Assembly: GCA_964398315.1 (NCBI GenBank)
Contig: CAYNMV010000004.1
Location: forward strand, 1-64,000
DNA from: JADLCB01 sp964398315
GTDB lineage: Bacteria; Planctomycetota; Phycisphaerae; Tepidisphaerales; Tepidisphaeraceae
Length of the DNA stretch: 64,000 nucleotides
Direction of reading: 5' to 3'
Positions 1 through 8,553 of this stretch are shown piece after piece. The translations under genes and the position numbers were made by a program. The notes below the pieces were generated by a model. The model saw only the letters and a list, made by a program, of their open reading frames with translations. It searched no databases and was not told where the DNA came from. Numbering within the stretch: the first letter of the stretch is position 1; each line of letters opens with the position of its first letter.

Positions 1-51
1 GGCGTTCACGTTAACTGGATCAGCCGAAATGGTTCGGCTGGATAGATCAAG

Positions 52-123
52 CTCCGCAGGTAGGACTCGAACCTACAACCCGCCGGTTAACAGCCGGCTG
101 CTCTACCATTGAGCTACTGCGGA
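52..123 (-). tRNA. tRNA-Asn (anticodon GTT)
   Basis: Read on the minus strand this folds as a complete 72-nt cloverleaf. The acceptor stem TCCGCAG pairs with CTGCGGA and the discriminator base is G. The D arm is GCTC/GAGC. The anticodon stem GCCGG/CCGGC encloses the loop CTGTTAA with GTT at positions 34-36. The T arm is GTAGG-TTCGAGT-CCTAC. The 3' CCA is not encoded. It decodes AAC and AAU codons. No other tRNA is visible next to it. Confidence 0.97.
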
Positions 124-280
124 ATGGTTTGTCGGGCGTCCGCCGGGAGGGGTGGACGGGCAGGACAATCTAACGGTGGTACGGGCGATGTCAAGGGCGG
201 TTCGTTGCGGTTTTTACCGCCTGGGGCTCCAACCTGGCCGGGCAGCGGGCTAACGCCGCAACAGATGGCCGGGGGATGCT

Positions 281-760
281 TCAGATACCGCGATCGATGC
301 GGGCTTCCTGGCGGAGGTCGATGCCGGGGGTGTAGTGGACCTTCAGGCTGGTCGTGGCGGCGGAACGAACCCAATCCAGATAGCCAAACCGCCACAGGTA
401 CGCGAATCCGACGAGCAAGATTCCGAAGAAAAACAGCAGGTCGAGCAGGGCCGTCTGGCGGATGGCAAACGCATCCATCCCGAAACGGGCCCCCAGTTCC
501 GCCGCACTGCCGTAGGCCACCGCCCAAGGGTAGAAAAGGGCCACCTCAACGTCAAAAATGAGGAAAACGAGGGCCACGATGTAGAAGCGCAGATCGAACT
601 GGACCCAACTCTGGCCGATGGTCAGTTCGCCGCATTCGTAGGCCGCCAGCTTGTCGGGATTGGGCAGTTTCGGCCGGGCCAGCGCCCCCACCGTCAGGCT
701 GAGCAGGACGAAGGCGATCCCGAAGGCCAGGAAAATCGTAATGGAAAGCAGGAGTTCCAC
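281..760 (-). CDS. nuoA: NADH-quinone oxidoreductase subunit A (NuoA/NdhC)
   Basis: Small membrane subunit of respiratory complex I, 159 aa, the usual length for the family. Three hydrophobic segments are visible (about residues 3-25, 62-85, 105-130). The family signature AYECGE lies near residue 40, followed by QFDLRFYIVALVFLIFDVE, which is characteristic of NuoA. The chosen GTG start (MELLLSITIF) places the first transmembrane helix directly at the N-terminus; an upstream ATG is in another frame. In most genomes nuoA is followed by nuoB and the rest of the operon. Here the next feature downstream is tRNA-Asn after 157 bp, so this copy stands alone. Family assignment is firm; whether it serves the main complex I cannot be told from this window. 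Confidence 0.93.
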   Translation of the reverse strand: MELLLSITIFLAFGIAFVLLSLTVGALARPKLPNPDKLAAYECGELTIGQSWVQFDLRFYIVALVFLIFDVEVALFYPWAVAYGSAAELGARFGMDAFAIRQTALLDLLFFFGILLVGFAYLWRFGYLDWVRSAATTSLKVHYTPGIDLRQEARIDRGI

Positions 761-964
761 GTCCGCCGGGCATTGTATCGTTCCCGGCGTCGGCCGCCAC
801 AGGTCCGGCCCGCTCCGCATCGGGGCAGTGCCGGATTGGGCTCTCTCCCCCCGGGCACAACAGGCGATCGGGCGATGGGCCGTCCCGATGACAACCGCCC
901 CGCGGAGTGGCGATGACCGCACAGTGAAAGTGACAAATGTCCGCGGACAAGTGACAATCAGGCC

Positions 965-2671
965 GTGCTGACACTTCTTGTCATCCAGGGACCGGACAAG
1001 GGCCGCCGCTACGAGCTGCCTGAGGCGCCCACGCTGCTCGGGCGCGACAGTCGGCAGATCCCGCTGACCGACAACACCGTCTCGCGCCGCCACTGCGAAC
1101 TGCACCCCAAGGACGGTGAGTGGATCCTCCAGGACCTGGGCAGCGCCAACGGCACCTACGTCAACGGCACGCGCGTCTACCAGCGCTATGAGCTCAAGCT
1201 GGGCGACCAGATCCGCGTCGGCCGGACGCTCATGGTCTTCGGCGCCCAGCCCGGCATCGCCCGCACCGCCGCCGGCAACGTCAAGCTGGCCGGCGAGGAA
1301 GCGGGCATGGACAGCGCGATCATGCACACGCTGCCCAGCAACGAAGACTCGATGGTCCTGGCGGTGCCCGAGCCGGCGGCAGCGGCCATGACCAACCTCC
1401 GCCTGCTCTACCAGCTGGGCGCCACCCTGGGCTCCAGCTTCGAGGTCGATCATGTGCTGGAAGTGGTCATGGACCTGGTCTTCGAACACGTCAAGGCCGA
1501 CCGCGGCATCATCCTGCTGGTGGATGAGAAGCGCAACGAGCTGGTCCCCAAGGTCGTGCGCACGCGTGAGAACGGCCAGGGCGACGACAAGTCCAGGAAC
1601 GCCAACGGCAACGGCACGGGCGACAAGATCCATGCCTCGCGCACCATCATCAACCATGTCGTGCAGAATGGTGAAGGGGTCCTGTCCAGCAACGCCATGG
1701 CCGACACGCGCTTCAGCAAGGGCAAGAGCGTGCATGACCTGGGGATCCGCTCGGCCATCTGCGTACCGATCAAGGCACGCCGGATGGATACGAAAAATCC
1801 CGGCGATGAGGTGCTGGGGGTCATCTACATCGATTCTTCGGTCAAGAACTACACCTATTCGCCCGATCAGCTCCGCCTGTTGACCACGATCGGGCTCCAG
1901 GCCGGCCTGGCGATGCAGAACGCCAAGCTCTACCGTGCCCACGTGCAGGCCGAGCGCATGGCCGCCATCGGTGAGACCACCGCCGCCCTCTCCCACTCGA
2001 TCAAGAACATCCTGCAGGCCCTGAGAGGGGGTGCGGATGTGGTGGAGATGGGCCTGCGCAACGAGAACCTCACCCAGGCGAAAAAGGGGTGGAGCATCGT
2101 CGACCGCAACCTCGAAAAGATCTACAACCTGACAATCAACCTGCTGGCCTACTCCAAGGAGCGCGAGCCACGGCTGGAACTGGCCAATCTGAAGAGCATT
2201 GTGGATGACTGCCTGGAACTGGTGGCCCACGTGGCCAACGAGCGGCAAGTGATGGCGGTGGCCGATATCGACCCGGAGATGCCGGATATCCCGATCGACC
2301 CGGACGGCATTCACCAGGTGGTCATGAACCTGCTGAGCAATGCCCTGGATGCGGTGGAGCCGGGCAAGGGGCTGGTGCGCGTGGTCGGTCGCTGGGATGA
2401 GGAAAACCGCCAGGCGGTGCTGGAGGTCATCGACAACGGCAGCGGCATCGCCGAGGCGATGATGCCGCATGTGTTCGAGCTGTTCCACAGCACCAAGGGC
2501 AACCGCGGCACCGGCATCGGCCTGGCCGTCGCCCGCAAGATTGTCGATGAGCACGAAGGCAGCATTACCGCCCGAAGCACGCCCGGCGAAGGCACGACCT
2601 TCACCGTCCGCCTGCCCGCCTACCACGAAAACATCGCCGATCCCACCCCCGCCCGCCGGCCGGCGCAGTAA
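965..2671 (+). CDS. FHA-GAF domain sensor histidine kinase
   Basis: 568-aa cytoplasmic signalling protein with no transmembrane segment. An N-terminal FHA domain (about residues 1-95) binds phosphothreonine peptides and shows LLGRDS, VSRRHCEL and GSANGTYVNG. A GAF domain follows (about 140-325). The dimerisation/phosphoacceptor helix near 335-400 contains ALSHSIKN, whose His is the probable phosphorylation site. The C-terminal HATPase_c domain (about 445-550) has the N box (NLLSNALDAV), G1 (DNGSGI) and G2 (GTGIGLAVA). The start is GTG at 965 because the FHA strand MLTLLVIQGPDKG begins there. No response regulator lies next to it, so it is an orphan kinase. The FHA domain suggests input from a Ser/Thr kinase; a kinase-like gene lies 2 kb downstream, but a link is speculation. 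Confidence 0.9.
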   Translation: MLTLLVIQGPDKGRRYELPEAPTLLGRDSRQIPLTDNTVSRRHCELHPKDGEWILQDLGSANGTYVNGTRVYQRYELKLGDQIRVGRTLMVFGAQPGIARTAAGNVKLAGEEAGMDSAIMHTLPSNEDSMVLAVPEPAAAAMTNLRLLYQLGATLGSSFEVDHVLEVVMDLVFEHVKADRGIILLVDEKRNELVPKVVRTRENGQGDDKSRNANGNGTGDKIHASRTIINHVVQNGEGVLSSNAMADTRFSKGKSVHDLGIRSAICVPIKARRMDTKNPGDEVLGVIYIDSSVKNYTYSPDQLRLLTTIGLQAGLAMQNAKLYRAHVQAERMAAIGETTAALSHSIKNILQALRGGADVVEMGLRNENLTQAKKGWSIVDRNLEKIYNLTINLLAYSKEREPRLELANLKSIVDDCLELVAHVANERQVMAVADIDPEMPDIPIDPDGIHQVVMNLLSNALDAVEPGKGLVRVVGRWDEENRQAVLEVIDNGSGIAEAMMPHVFELFHSTKGNRGTGIGLAVARKIVDEHEGSITARSTPGEGTTFTVRLPAYHENIADPTPARRPAQ

Positions 2672-2736
2672 ACGCCACAGCCCCCCCACTGGCGGAGGCT
2701 CATGGCACGGCACATCGACTGCCTGCCTGATACCGG

Positions 2737-2760
2737 CCCATCCGCTGGATGCGGGATGGG
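2737..2760. terminator. Hairpin between convergent genes
   Basis: CCCATCCGC (2737-2745) pairs with GCGGGATGGG (2751-2760), with one bulged G and a 5-nt loop. It lies between the stop of the FHA kinase and the stop of the convergent secreted-protein gene. There is no T tract, so it is only a possible terminator. Confidence 0.35.
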
Positions 2761-2808
2761 ATCACCTGCTGCACCTCACCGTTCATCGGTGGTGATCAAC
2801 CCATGCGG

Positions 2809-4020
2809 CTAGCGCTGCGGCTGGTAGACCTGCAGCTGGTCCCAGTTGCGGTTGTTGATGTTCCGGTCCGCGTTGGGGTTGTACATCGGATCATTGGTCA
2901 GGATGTATTCGCCGTTGCCGTTGCCGTAGACATGCTGATAGTTCTGCGGCAGTTGGACCGGATATTCCTGGCTGGGATCGACGTACTGCTCAACCTCCCG
3001 GATGCCGTTGATGACCTTGCGATGGGTTTCATCCATGGTGCGCTGACGGGCGGCATAGCCTTCGTTGATGATGCGGCTGATCTCGCGGTTGGATTCGGCG
3101 ATGATCCGGCTCCGCTCCGCGGCCCCCCGCGCTGAGATTTCGTTCATCTTGGCGATGTGATCCGCCTTCATCTTCGCCCACTGGGGCGTGGGTGCGACCG
3201 AATTGGCGATTGTCATCAGCAGCGGCATGTTCGATTCCAACTGCCCTGCCGGTGCGCGATACGCCACGTTGGGCTCAATGCTCCACCACAGTTGCCGCCC
3301 CATCTGCGAATCCATCCCGAGGTACGTCGCCCCGAAAATGAAAAGCTGCTCCCATTGCCGGCCATCCATTTCGTAGGTGCACTGCGCGGCCAGCACCGCG
3401 CCATCGCAGAAGTTGTGCATGCCGCCGCCCATCATCTGCGCCTGCTGGTTCAGCATGGCCTGTTGCTGGCGGATGGGCTCAAGCTGCTTATGGAGCAGCG
3501 CTGTCAGCTCGGGAATCACTGTCACCTGGTGCACACGAATGTTTCGCGCGGTCGGGTATGCCTTGGGCAGCACCTTGCTCTCCAGCCACTGCTGCCAGCC
3601 CTGCAGGTTGTCGGGCATGTACTGCACCAGGTATCCCCCATCAATGGTGCCTTCCCGTGGCCGGGGGACACCAAGCTGCTGCGAAACCGCCGGCGACACC
3701 CGGATATCCGTCAGCGCAATCCCCGGCCCAATATGCACCTGCCGGCCATCCGGAGCGGTCACCTTGATGTCCTGGCTGGGCAGGGTCTTGAACAGTTGTG
3801 GCGCTGGCCACCAGGCTGAGCCCTCGACGGTCCATCCTGCCGGGACGAGCACACGGTGCGACTCCATGTTGTTTGAGCCCGGATCTTTCACCGTGTGGAC
3901 GCGCAGGACCATCTGCTGAGGCGACGCCGGCGGTGCATGTTGTGCCGCCACGGGTGTCGGTTCCGTTGCCAGCGCTGCTCCAAGCAGCATGGCCATCAGC
4001 AATTTTGCAGGATTTGACAT
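2809..4020 (-). CDS. Secreted protein of unknown function
   Basis: 403 aa. The N-terminus MSNPAKLLMAMLLGAALATEPTPVAA is a Sec signal peptide with a cleavable AxA-type site near residue 26. No catalytic motif is recognised. The mature protein has a mixed globular region (about 35-270), then a charged helical stretch with repeated Arg/Glu spacing (about 280-335), and an Asn/Gln/Tyr-rich C-terminus. Three cysteines or fewer are visible. The start has a good Shine-Dalgarno sequence (GGGAGG, 8-9 nt upstream). It is a single-gene unit facing the FHA kinase. The shape resembles exported proteins annotated as hypothetical in environmental bacteria; no function can be given. Confidence 0.75.
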   Translation of the reverse strand: MSNPAKLLMAMLLGAALATEPTPVAAQHAPPASPQQMVLRVHTVKDPGSNNMESHRVLVPAGWTVEGSAWWPAPQLFKTLPSQDIKVTAPDGRQVHIGPGIALTDIRVSPAVSQQLGVPRPREGTIDGGYLVQYMPDNLQGWQQWLESKVLPKAYPTARNIRVHQVTVIPELTALLHKQLEPIRQQQAMLNQQAQMMGGGMHNFCDGAVLAAQCTYEMDGRQWEQLFIFGATYLGMDSQMGRQLWWSIEPNVAYRAPAGQLESNMPLLMTIANSVAPTPQWAKMKADHIAKMNEISARGAAERSRIIAESNREISRIINEGYAARQRTMDETHRKVINGIREVEQYVDPSQEYPVQLPQNYQHVYGNGNGEYILTNDPMYNPNADRNINNRNWDQLQVYQPQR

Positions 4021-4591
4021 GACAATGACCTCCCGAGAAGGATGAACGTCCCCGTGGCAACGTATGCAAGTGGTCGTATGTGACTGTTCGCGTCAGTCCG
4101 GACGGAAAATCCCTGTTCTTTACTGTCCCCTTAACCGGCGAACGCAAGGGCGCGATTGTAGCGACAGGTGCCGGAGCTTGTGTACTGTGCGTTACACAAA
4201 GCCCGCAAAATTCTCAGCGTTGCGCATCGTGGCTCGCCCTGCGGTGTTTTCCAGGCCACTGCCTCCGGGCATGCGTGATCGCACTCTAAATCGGCTCCGG
4301 CCCAGAGCGCCATACATGCCGCATCGCCTGGCATCCTCTGACGACCGCCCTGCTGGAGCCAGCCACGCGAGCTGATAGCCAGCCGTCCGCCATTCAGCGA
4401 TCGACGGGCATAGGGATGGACAACCCGCCAACGCACTTCGTTAGTGATATTTGCCACAATGATGAAGGCACAAGCCCCAATGCCGGGACCGCCTGCCCAT
4501 CCAACCAGCGAACCGGGTGGGTGATCTGCTGGATCACCCCGGTACCGAGGCCGATTGACCCCCACGGCCCGCGGCCCACAATGATGTTGGC
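4021..4591. other. Intergenic region, no gene seen
   Basis: 571 bp between the divergent secreted-protein gene and the kinase-like gene. It must hold both promoters. Somewhat A/T-richer patches occur around 4080-4150 and 4435-4465, but I see no convincing -35/-10 pair, hairpin or RNA fold. Short open frames here have no plausible composition. Confidence 0.6.
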
Positions 4592-5326
4592 ATGGCCTAT
4601 CGATCCTCGCGCAAGAGCAAGCGATTTGACTTTCCGCCCGGGCGGATAGTGGCCGGCAAGTACACGGTCGAGCGGCCGCTTGGAAGTGGTTGGGAGGGCG
4701 AGGTTTATGTGCTGGTGGAGCGCGCCACCGGCATCCGCCGGGCAGCCAAGTTCTACTATCCCCACCGCGACCCCACCGGCCGGGCCGCCATCGCCTACGC
4801 CCGCAAGCTCGATGCGCTGCGGCACTGCCCGATCCTGATGCAGTACCACCACCAGGAAATCGCTTATGTCCAGCGAAAACAAGTGGTTGTGGTCATCAGC
4901 GAGCTGGTTGAGGGCCAGAAGCTCAGCGAGTTCCTTCAGTGCCAGCCAGACCAGTGCCTCAGCACCTTCGAGGCCCTGCACGTGCTGTATGCGCTGGCCA
5001 AGGGGATCGCCCCGATCCACGCCCGCGGCGAGTATCACGGCGACATCCATGAAGGCAACATCATGATCCGCCGCCAGGGGATCAGTTTTGAGGTGAAACT
5101 GGTCGATTTCTTCGATCTCGGCCGGCCGACGCGGGCAAAAATCCACAAAGACGTGCTGAACCTGATCCAGGTCTTCTACCAGATTGTCGGCGGCCGCTCC
5201 CGTTACCGCCAGCAGCCGCCGGTTGTGAAGCACATCATCCGCGGGCTGAAGGATTCGCTCATCCTCCAGCGTTTCCAATCCGCCGGCGATATCGCCCGGC
5301 ACCTGGAAACGCTGGAATGGGAATGA
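4592..5326 (+). CDS. Minimal Ser/Thr protein kinase-like protein
   Basis: 244 aa, essentially a bare kinase fold. Visible motifs: glycine-rich loop LGSGWEGEVYV (about residue 31), the beta3 lysine in RAAKFYYP (about 54), catalytic loop HGDIHEGNIMI (about 150; Asp and Asn of HxDxxxxN present), and the metal-binding Asp in LVDFFDLG, where DFG is replaced by DFF. The activation segment is very short: only about a dozen residues separate DFF from the Asp of helix F (KDVLNLIQVF), and no APE motif is visible. No transmembrane or sensor domain follows, unlike typical PknB-type proteins. Catalytic residues are intact, so ATP binding and transfer are possible. Substrate unknown. Confidence 0.8.
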   Translation: MAYRSSRKSKRFDFPPGRIVAGKYTVERPLGSGWEGEVYVLVERATGIRRAAKFYYPHRDPTGRAAIAYARKLDALRHCPILMQYHHQEIAYVQRKQVVVVISELVEGQKLSEFLQCQPDQCLSTFEALHVLYALAKGIAPIHARGEYHGDIHEGNIMIRRQGISFEVKLVDFFDLGRPTRAKIHKDVLNLIQVFYQIVGGRSRYRQQPPVVKHIIRGLKDSLILQRFQSAGDIARHLETLEWE

Positions 5327-5357
5327 CAACGCACCACCAGCCGCTTCGCGCTGCCTG

Positions 5358-5684
5358 TCACCGGCCGCAGCCCGCGAGCCACCACACCGCGGCGAGCAGA
5401 CCATTGATCATCGCCATCACCATGGCCAGCAGGACAGCGATGGCGGCGGTGGCTTCGCCGTGGGCGCCGGGGGTGGACTTAACCTGATCGAGGAAAGTCC
5501 AGCCCGCCGCCAAAGACAGCAGCGCCAGAAACAGGCCGGTGGGAAGGAGCAGGATCAAAAGGCCGAGTGAACCGCTCAGGCACACCAGCGGGCAGGCGAA
5601 GGAAGCGAGCGCCATCACCAGCGACAGCCGGGGCGGTGGCCGGGGCGTCCGGGGCGGGGTTTGGTAGTCCAGGGGTTGGGGCAT
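5358..5684 (-). CDS. Small membrane protein, unknown function
   Basis: 108 aa. A proline-rich N-terminal segment (about residues 1-18) precedes three probable transmembrane helices (about 20-40, 42-66, 83-105). The layout resembles small DUF4190-like membrane proteins, but no diagnostic motif is seen. It ends 32 bp from the convergent kinase-like gene and lies 75 bp downstream of the HAMP kinase stop on the same strand, so the two could be cotranscribed. Confidence 0.55.
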   Translation of the reverse strand: MPQPLDYQTPPRTPRPPPRLSLVMALASFACPLVCLSGSLGLLILLLPTGLFLALLSLAAGWTFLDQVKSTPGAHGEATAAIAVLLAMVMAMINGLLAAVWWLAGCGR

Positions 5685-5759
5685 CGGTTGCTGCGCTATT
5701 CGGCCGTGGGCGCGCTCAACCGATAGCCGTTTTCGATCCCGCCGGCAAATCGCCGCGAC

Positions 5760-7490
5760 TCACGGCTGATATGCCACCACACGTCTTTCGCCGCCGGCGC
5801 GGGCGCCCATGGCCATGGTAATGCAGGCCGGAACGTGCTTGCCGTTGATGGTGAAGCGGAACGTGGTGCCCTCTCCCACAGCGCTCTCGATCCAGATCGA
5901 GCCGCTGTAGGTTTCGATGATGCTCTTGACGCTGGCCAGGCCCACGCCCTTGCCGGCCACGTTCTGCACGGCCGAGCTTCTGCCTCTCCGGAAGACAAAG
6001 AACACCCTCTCCTGGTCCTCGGGATCGATGCCGACCCCGGTGTCGCGCACATAGAACTCGGCCTCATCGGGCCGCACAACGCATCCAACGTTGATCGCCT
6101 TATATGGCTTGTCGCCCATGTACTTGATGGCGTTATCGATCAGGTTCTGGAAGACCTGGCGGATGCGCGCCCGCTCGCACTCAAGCACCGGCAGCGGCGT
6201 ATCGATCGAGAGGGTAATGCCGCGCGTCCTGAGATCGTTGTCGAACATGTCGCCCAGCTCGCGCACCATCGCCTCGACATCCACCGGCTCCATCTTCTGC
6301 CGCCGTGTCTTGATGCGGCTCAGTTCCAGCAGTTCTCCGATCAGGTCCGTCTCGATCTGCACGTTCTTCTGGATGCGGTCCAGGCGGTGGATGATGTCCT
6401 CGTCGAAGCGGTCGCGGTACTTCATCATCAGCATGGTGGCCATGCCGCTGATGTTGCGCAGCGGGGCATTGAGGTCATGGCTGACCGCACGGAGGAAGTC
6501 CTCCTTCTCGGCGATCTCGCTGCTGAGGCGCTTGTTGGCGGCCTCAAGCTGGCTGGTGCGCTGCTGCACCTTCTGTTCCAGGTCACGGTTGGCGGCGGCG
6601 AGGCGGCGGTTGGCCTCGGCCAGTTGCTCCTGCTGATTGCGGACCTTCCGCACCATTTCGTTGAATGCCCGCGCCAGCGTGCCGATGGCATCGGGCCGGT
6701 GCACCTCCACCTGTGCCTGGGCGTCAAAGTCGCCGGCGGCAATGCGCATGGTAGCCACCACCAGCAGGCGGATGGGCAGCAGGATGCGGTTCACCAGGGC
6801 ATAGACCACCGGGATGCTGATCAGGAAAACCAGTCCTCCCAGCACAATCAGCATCAGGCTGACACGGTCGAGCAGTTGGGTGATGGTGTCACTGGAGAGG
6901 CTGACCGACACATAGCCAACCAGCTTGGTATCGCTCTGCCCATCCCCGCCGGGCCGTGGCGGCTCGAGACGGAAAACCGGCACGGTGACTTCGGCGAAGT
7001 GCCCGAGCGTCGGCACGTAACGCTGGCGCACCTGCATGAGGCTCTGCACGTTGTCCTGTACGCGCGGATAGAAATCCTTGTCCAGTGACAGATCCGGGTC
7101 CTGCGAGGCCATCACCAGCGGCTCACCGTCGGCATTGTAAAAGCAGATGCCGACGATATCGCGGTTCTTGAGCAGGTCGCGGCCGATGCGGTGCAGTTCG
7201 CCCGTGTTCCCCTCCGACAGCAGCGGCTCGCTGGCCATGGCGATGGCCTGGGACAGCTCCACCGTATGCTCGCCACGGGCGATCGCCAGCACACGGCGGT
7301 TTTCGGTCAGGAACAGGTAATAGCTGCCCCCCATCGCCACGGCCAGCAGGAAAATGAAACCCAGAAACAGCTTGCCCTGGATGCCGATACGCGCGCTGCG
7401 CCGCCGCCACCAGGGAACGCACTGCTCCCACATGCGGATCTTGGCGTCATAGTCGATGCTGTCGTCGCCCAGCGGTTCCATGTACGGCAT
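5760..7490 (-). CDS. HAMP-domain sensor histidine kinase
   Basis: 576-aa membrane sensor kinase. Transmembrane helix 1 is at about residues 42-62 and helix 2 at about 208-230; the roughly 145 residues between form an extracytoplasmic sensor. A HAMP domain (about 232-285) is followed by a heptad-rich coiled coil (about 285-330). The HisKA domain contains AVSHDLNAPLRNISG with the phosphoacceptor His near 340. HATPase_c (about 440-560) shows NLIDNAIKY and DTGVGI, and the G2 loop is GKGVGLASVKSI. No Shine-Dalgarno sequence decides between ATG 7490 and ATG 7481. No response regulator is adjacent. The A/S/D-type H box (SHDLNAPLR) is typical of phytochrome-like and other soluble-partner kinases. Confidence 0.88.
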   Translation of the reverse strand: MPYMEPLGDDSIDYDAKIRMWEQCVPWWRRRSARIGIQGKLFLGFIFLLAVAMGGSYYLFLTENRRVLAIARGEHTVELSQAIAMASEPLLSEGNTGELHRIGRDLLKNRDIVGICFYNADGEPLVMASQDPDLSLDKDFYPRVQDNVQSLMQVRQRYVPTLGHFAEVTVPVFRLEPPRPGGDGQSDTKLVGYVSVSLSSDTITQLLDRVSLMLIVLGGLVFLISIPVVYALVNRILLPIRLLVVATMRIAAGDFDAQAQVEVHRPDAIGTLARAFNEMVRKVRNQQEQLAEANRRLAAANRDLEQKVQQRTSQLEAANKRLSSEIAEKEDFLRAVSHDLNAPLRNISGMATMLMMKYRDRFDEDIIHRLDRIQKNVQIETDLIGELLELSRIKTRRQKMEPVDVEAMVRELGDMFDNDLRTRGITLSIDTPLPVLECERARIRQVFQNLIDNAIKYMGDKPYKAINVGCVVRPDEAEFYVRDTGVGIDPEDQERVFFVFRRGRSSAVQNVAGKGVGLASVKSIIETYSGSIWIESAVGEGTTFRFTINGKHVPACITMAMGARAGGERRVVAYQP

Positions 7491-7659
7491 GCGGCACGTG
7501 CCCCATGCCCTTCATCGACGGCAAGCTCAGGCAAGTTAACCTGCACCAACTCGATCGTGCGCATGGGCCGGGATTATCGGAACTGGGCCGGAGACCGGGA
7601 GATGTGTGGTGAAGGCTGTGAGGGCGCCATGATGGATGACCTGGGTCAGAACCGGACCC

Positions 7660-8496
7660 TTATCCCCCCGCTCCCGCACGGCGGAGGGCTTCGGCGGCCT
7701 CGTCGAGAAGGGTCAGCCGGCCGCCGTAGGTCTTGTTCAGATTCTCAGGCGTGAAGACCTCCTGCACCGGACCGTGGGCGACAACCCGCATGTTGAGCAG
7801 GATGACGTAATCAAAATACTCCGGCACCGTCTGCAGATCATGGTGCACCACCAGCACGGTTCGCCCCGCCGACCGCAGGTCCTGCAAGGTGCGGACAATG
7901 GTCTTCTCGGTGGCGGCATCCACGCCGGCGAACGGTTCATCCATGAAGTAGAGCCTGGCATCCTGCACCAGCGCCCGCGCCAGGAATACGCGCTGCTGCT
8001 GGCCACCGGACAGTTGCGAAATCTGGCGATGGGCAAAATCCGCCATGCCGACGCGATGCAGTGCCTCCATCGCCTTGTCGCGCCACTTGCGCGTCACCGG
8101 CTTGATCCAGCCGATCTGGCGGTATGCCCCCATCGCCACCACATCCAGTGCGCTGACCGGGAAATCCCAGTCCACGCTCTCGCGCTGCGGCACATACCCC
8201 ACCAGCGCACGCTGCCTGCGGTAGGGTTTGCCGTAGATCAGTACCTGCCCCGATGCCTTGGGCACCAGGTCGAGCACCGCTTTGATCAGCGTGCTCTTGC
8301 CCGCGCCGTTGGGGCCGACGATGCCGATCAGCTTGCCCTCAGGCACATCCAGATCCACATCCCACAACACCGGCTTGCGGTGATACGCCACGGTCATGTC
8401 GTGGATCGACAACGGGGCATCGGCCGAGTGCTCATCTCCAGTTGCCAGTGATGGCCGCTGGGTCGAACCTGTGGTTTGGGTGGCTGGAGTGGACAT
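7660..8496 (-). CDS. Metal ABC transporter ATP-binding protein (TroB/MntB/ZnuC family)
   Basis: ATPase of a manganese/zinc-type importer, 278 aa. Walker A is GPNGAGKST (near residue 65 of this start), the ABC signature is LSGGQQQRVFLARAL, Walker B is ARLYFMDEP, the D loop is GVD and the H-loop His lies in VVHHDL. The segment DWDFPVSALDVVAMGAY is typical of Mn/Zn/Fe chelate importers of the TroB type. I chose ATG 8496; an in-frame TTG at 8529 adds 11 poorly conserved residues. It follows the substrate-binding protein gene after 57 bp on the same strand. The membrane permease that normally follows is missing: the next gene downstream is a histidine kinase. Confidence 0.9.
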   Translation of the reverse strand: MSTPATQTTGSTQRPSLATGDEHSADAPLSIHDMTVAYHRKPVLWDVDLDVPEGKLIGIVGPNGAGKSTLIKAVLDLVPKASGQVLIYGKPYRRQRALVGYVPQRESVDWDFPVSALDVVAMGAYRQIGWIKPVTRKWRDKAMEALHRVGMADFAHRQISQLSGGQQQRVFLARALVQDARLYFMDEPFAGVDAATEKTIVRTLQDLRSAGRTVLVVHHDLQTVPEYFDYVILLNMRVVAHGPVQEVFTPENLNKTYGGRLTLLDEAAEALRRAGAGG

Positions 8497-8553
8497 GGCT
8501 GGCCGTAATCGGATCAGGTAGAGGTTCAATCGCCGCGGGGCTGCTGCGCAGCC

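Noticed and set aside
281..2713. 810-codon minus-strand open frame covering the FHA kinase and nuoA
   Set aside because: Only its last 159 codons (nuoA) look like protein; the rest is the antisense shadow of the FHA-GAF kinase with His/Gln/Asp-rich composition.
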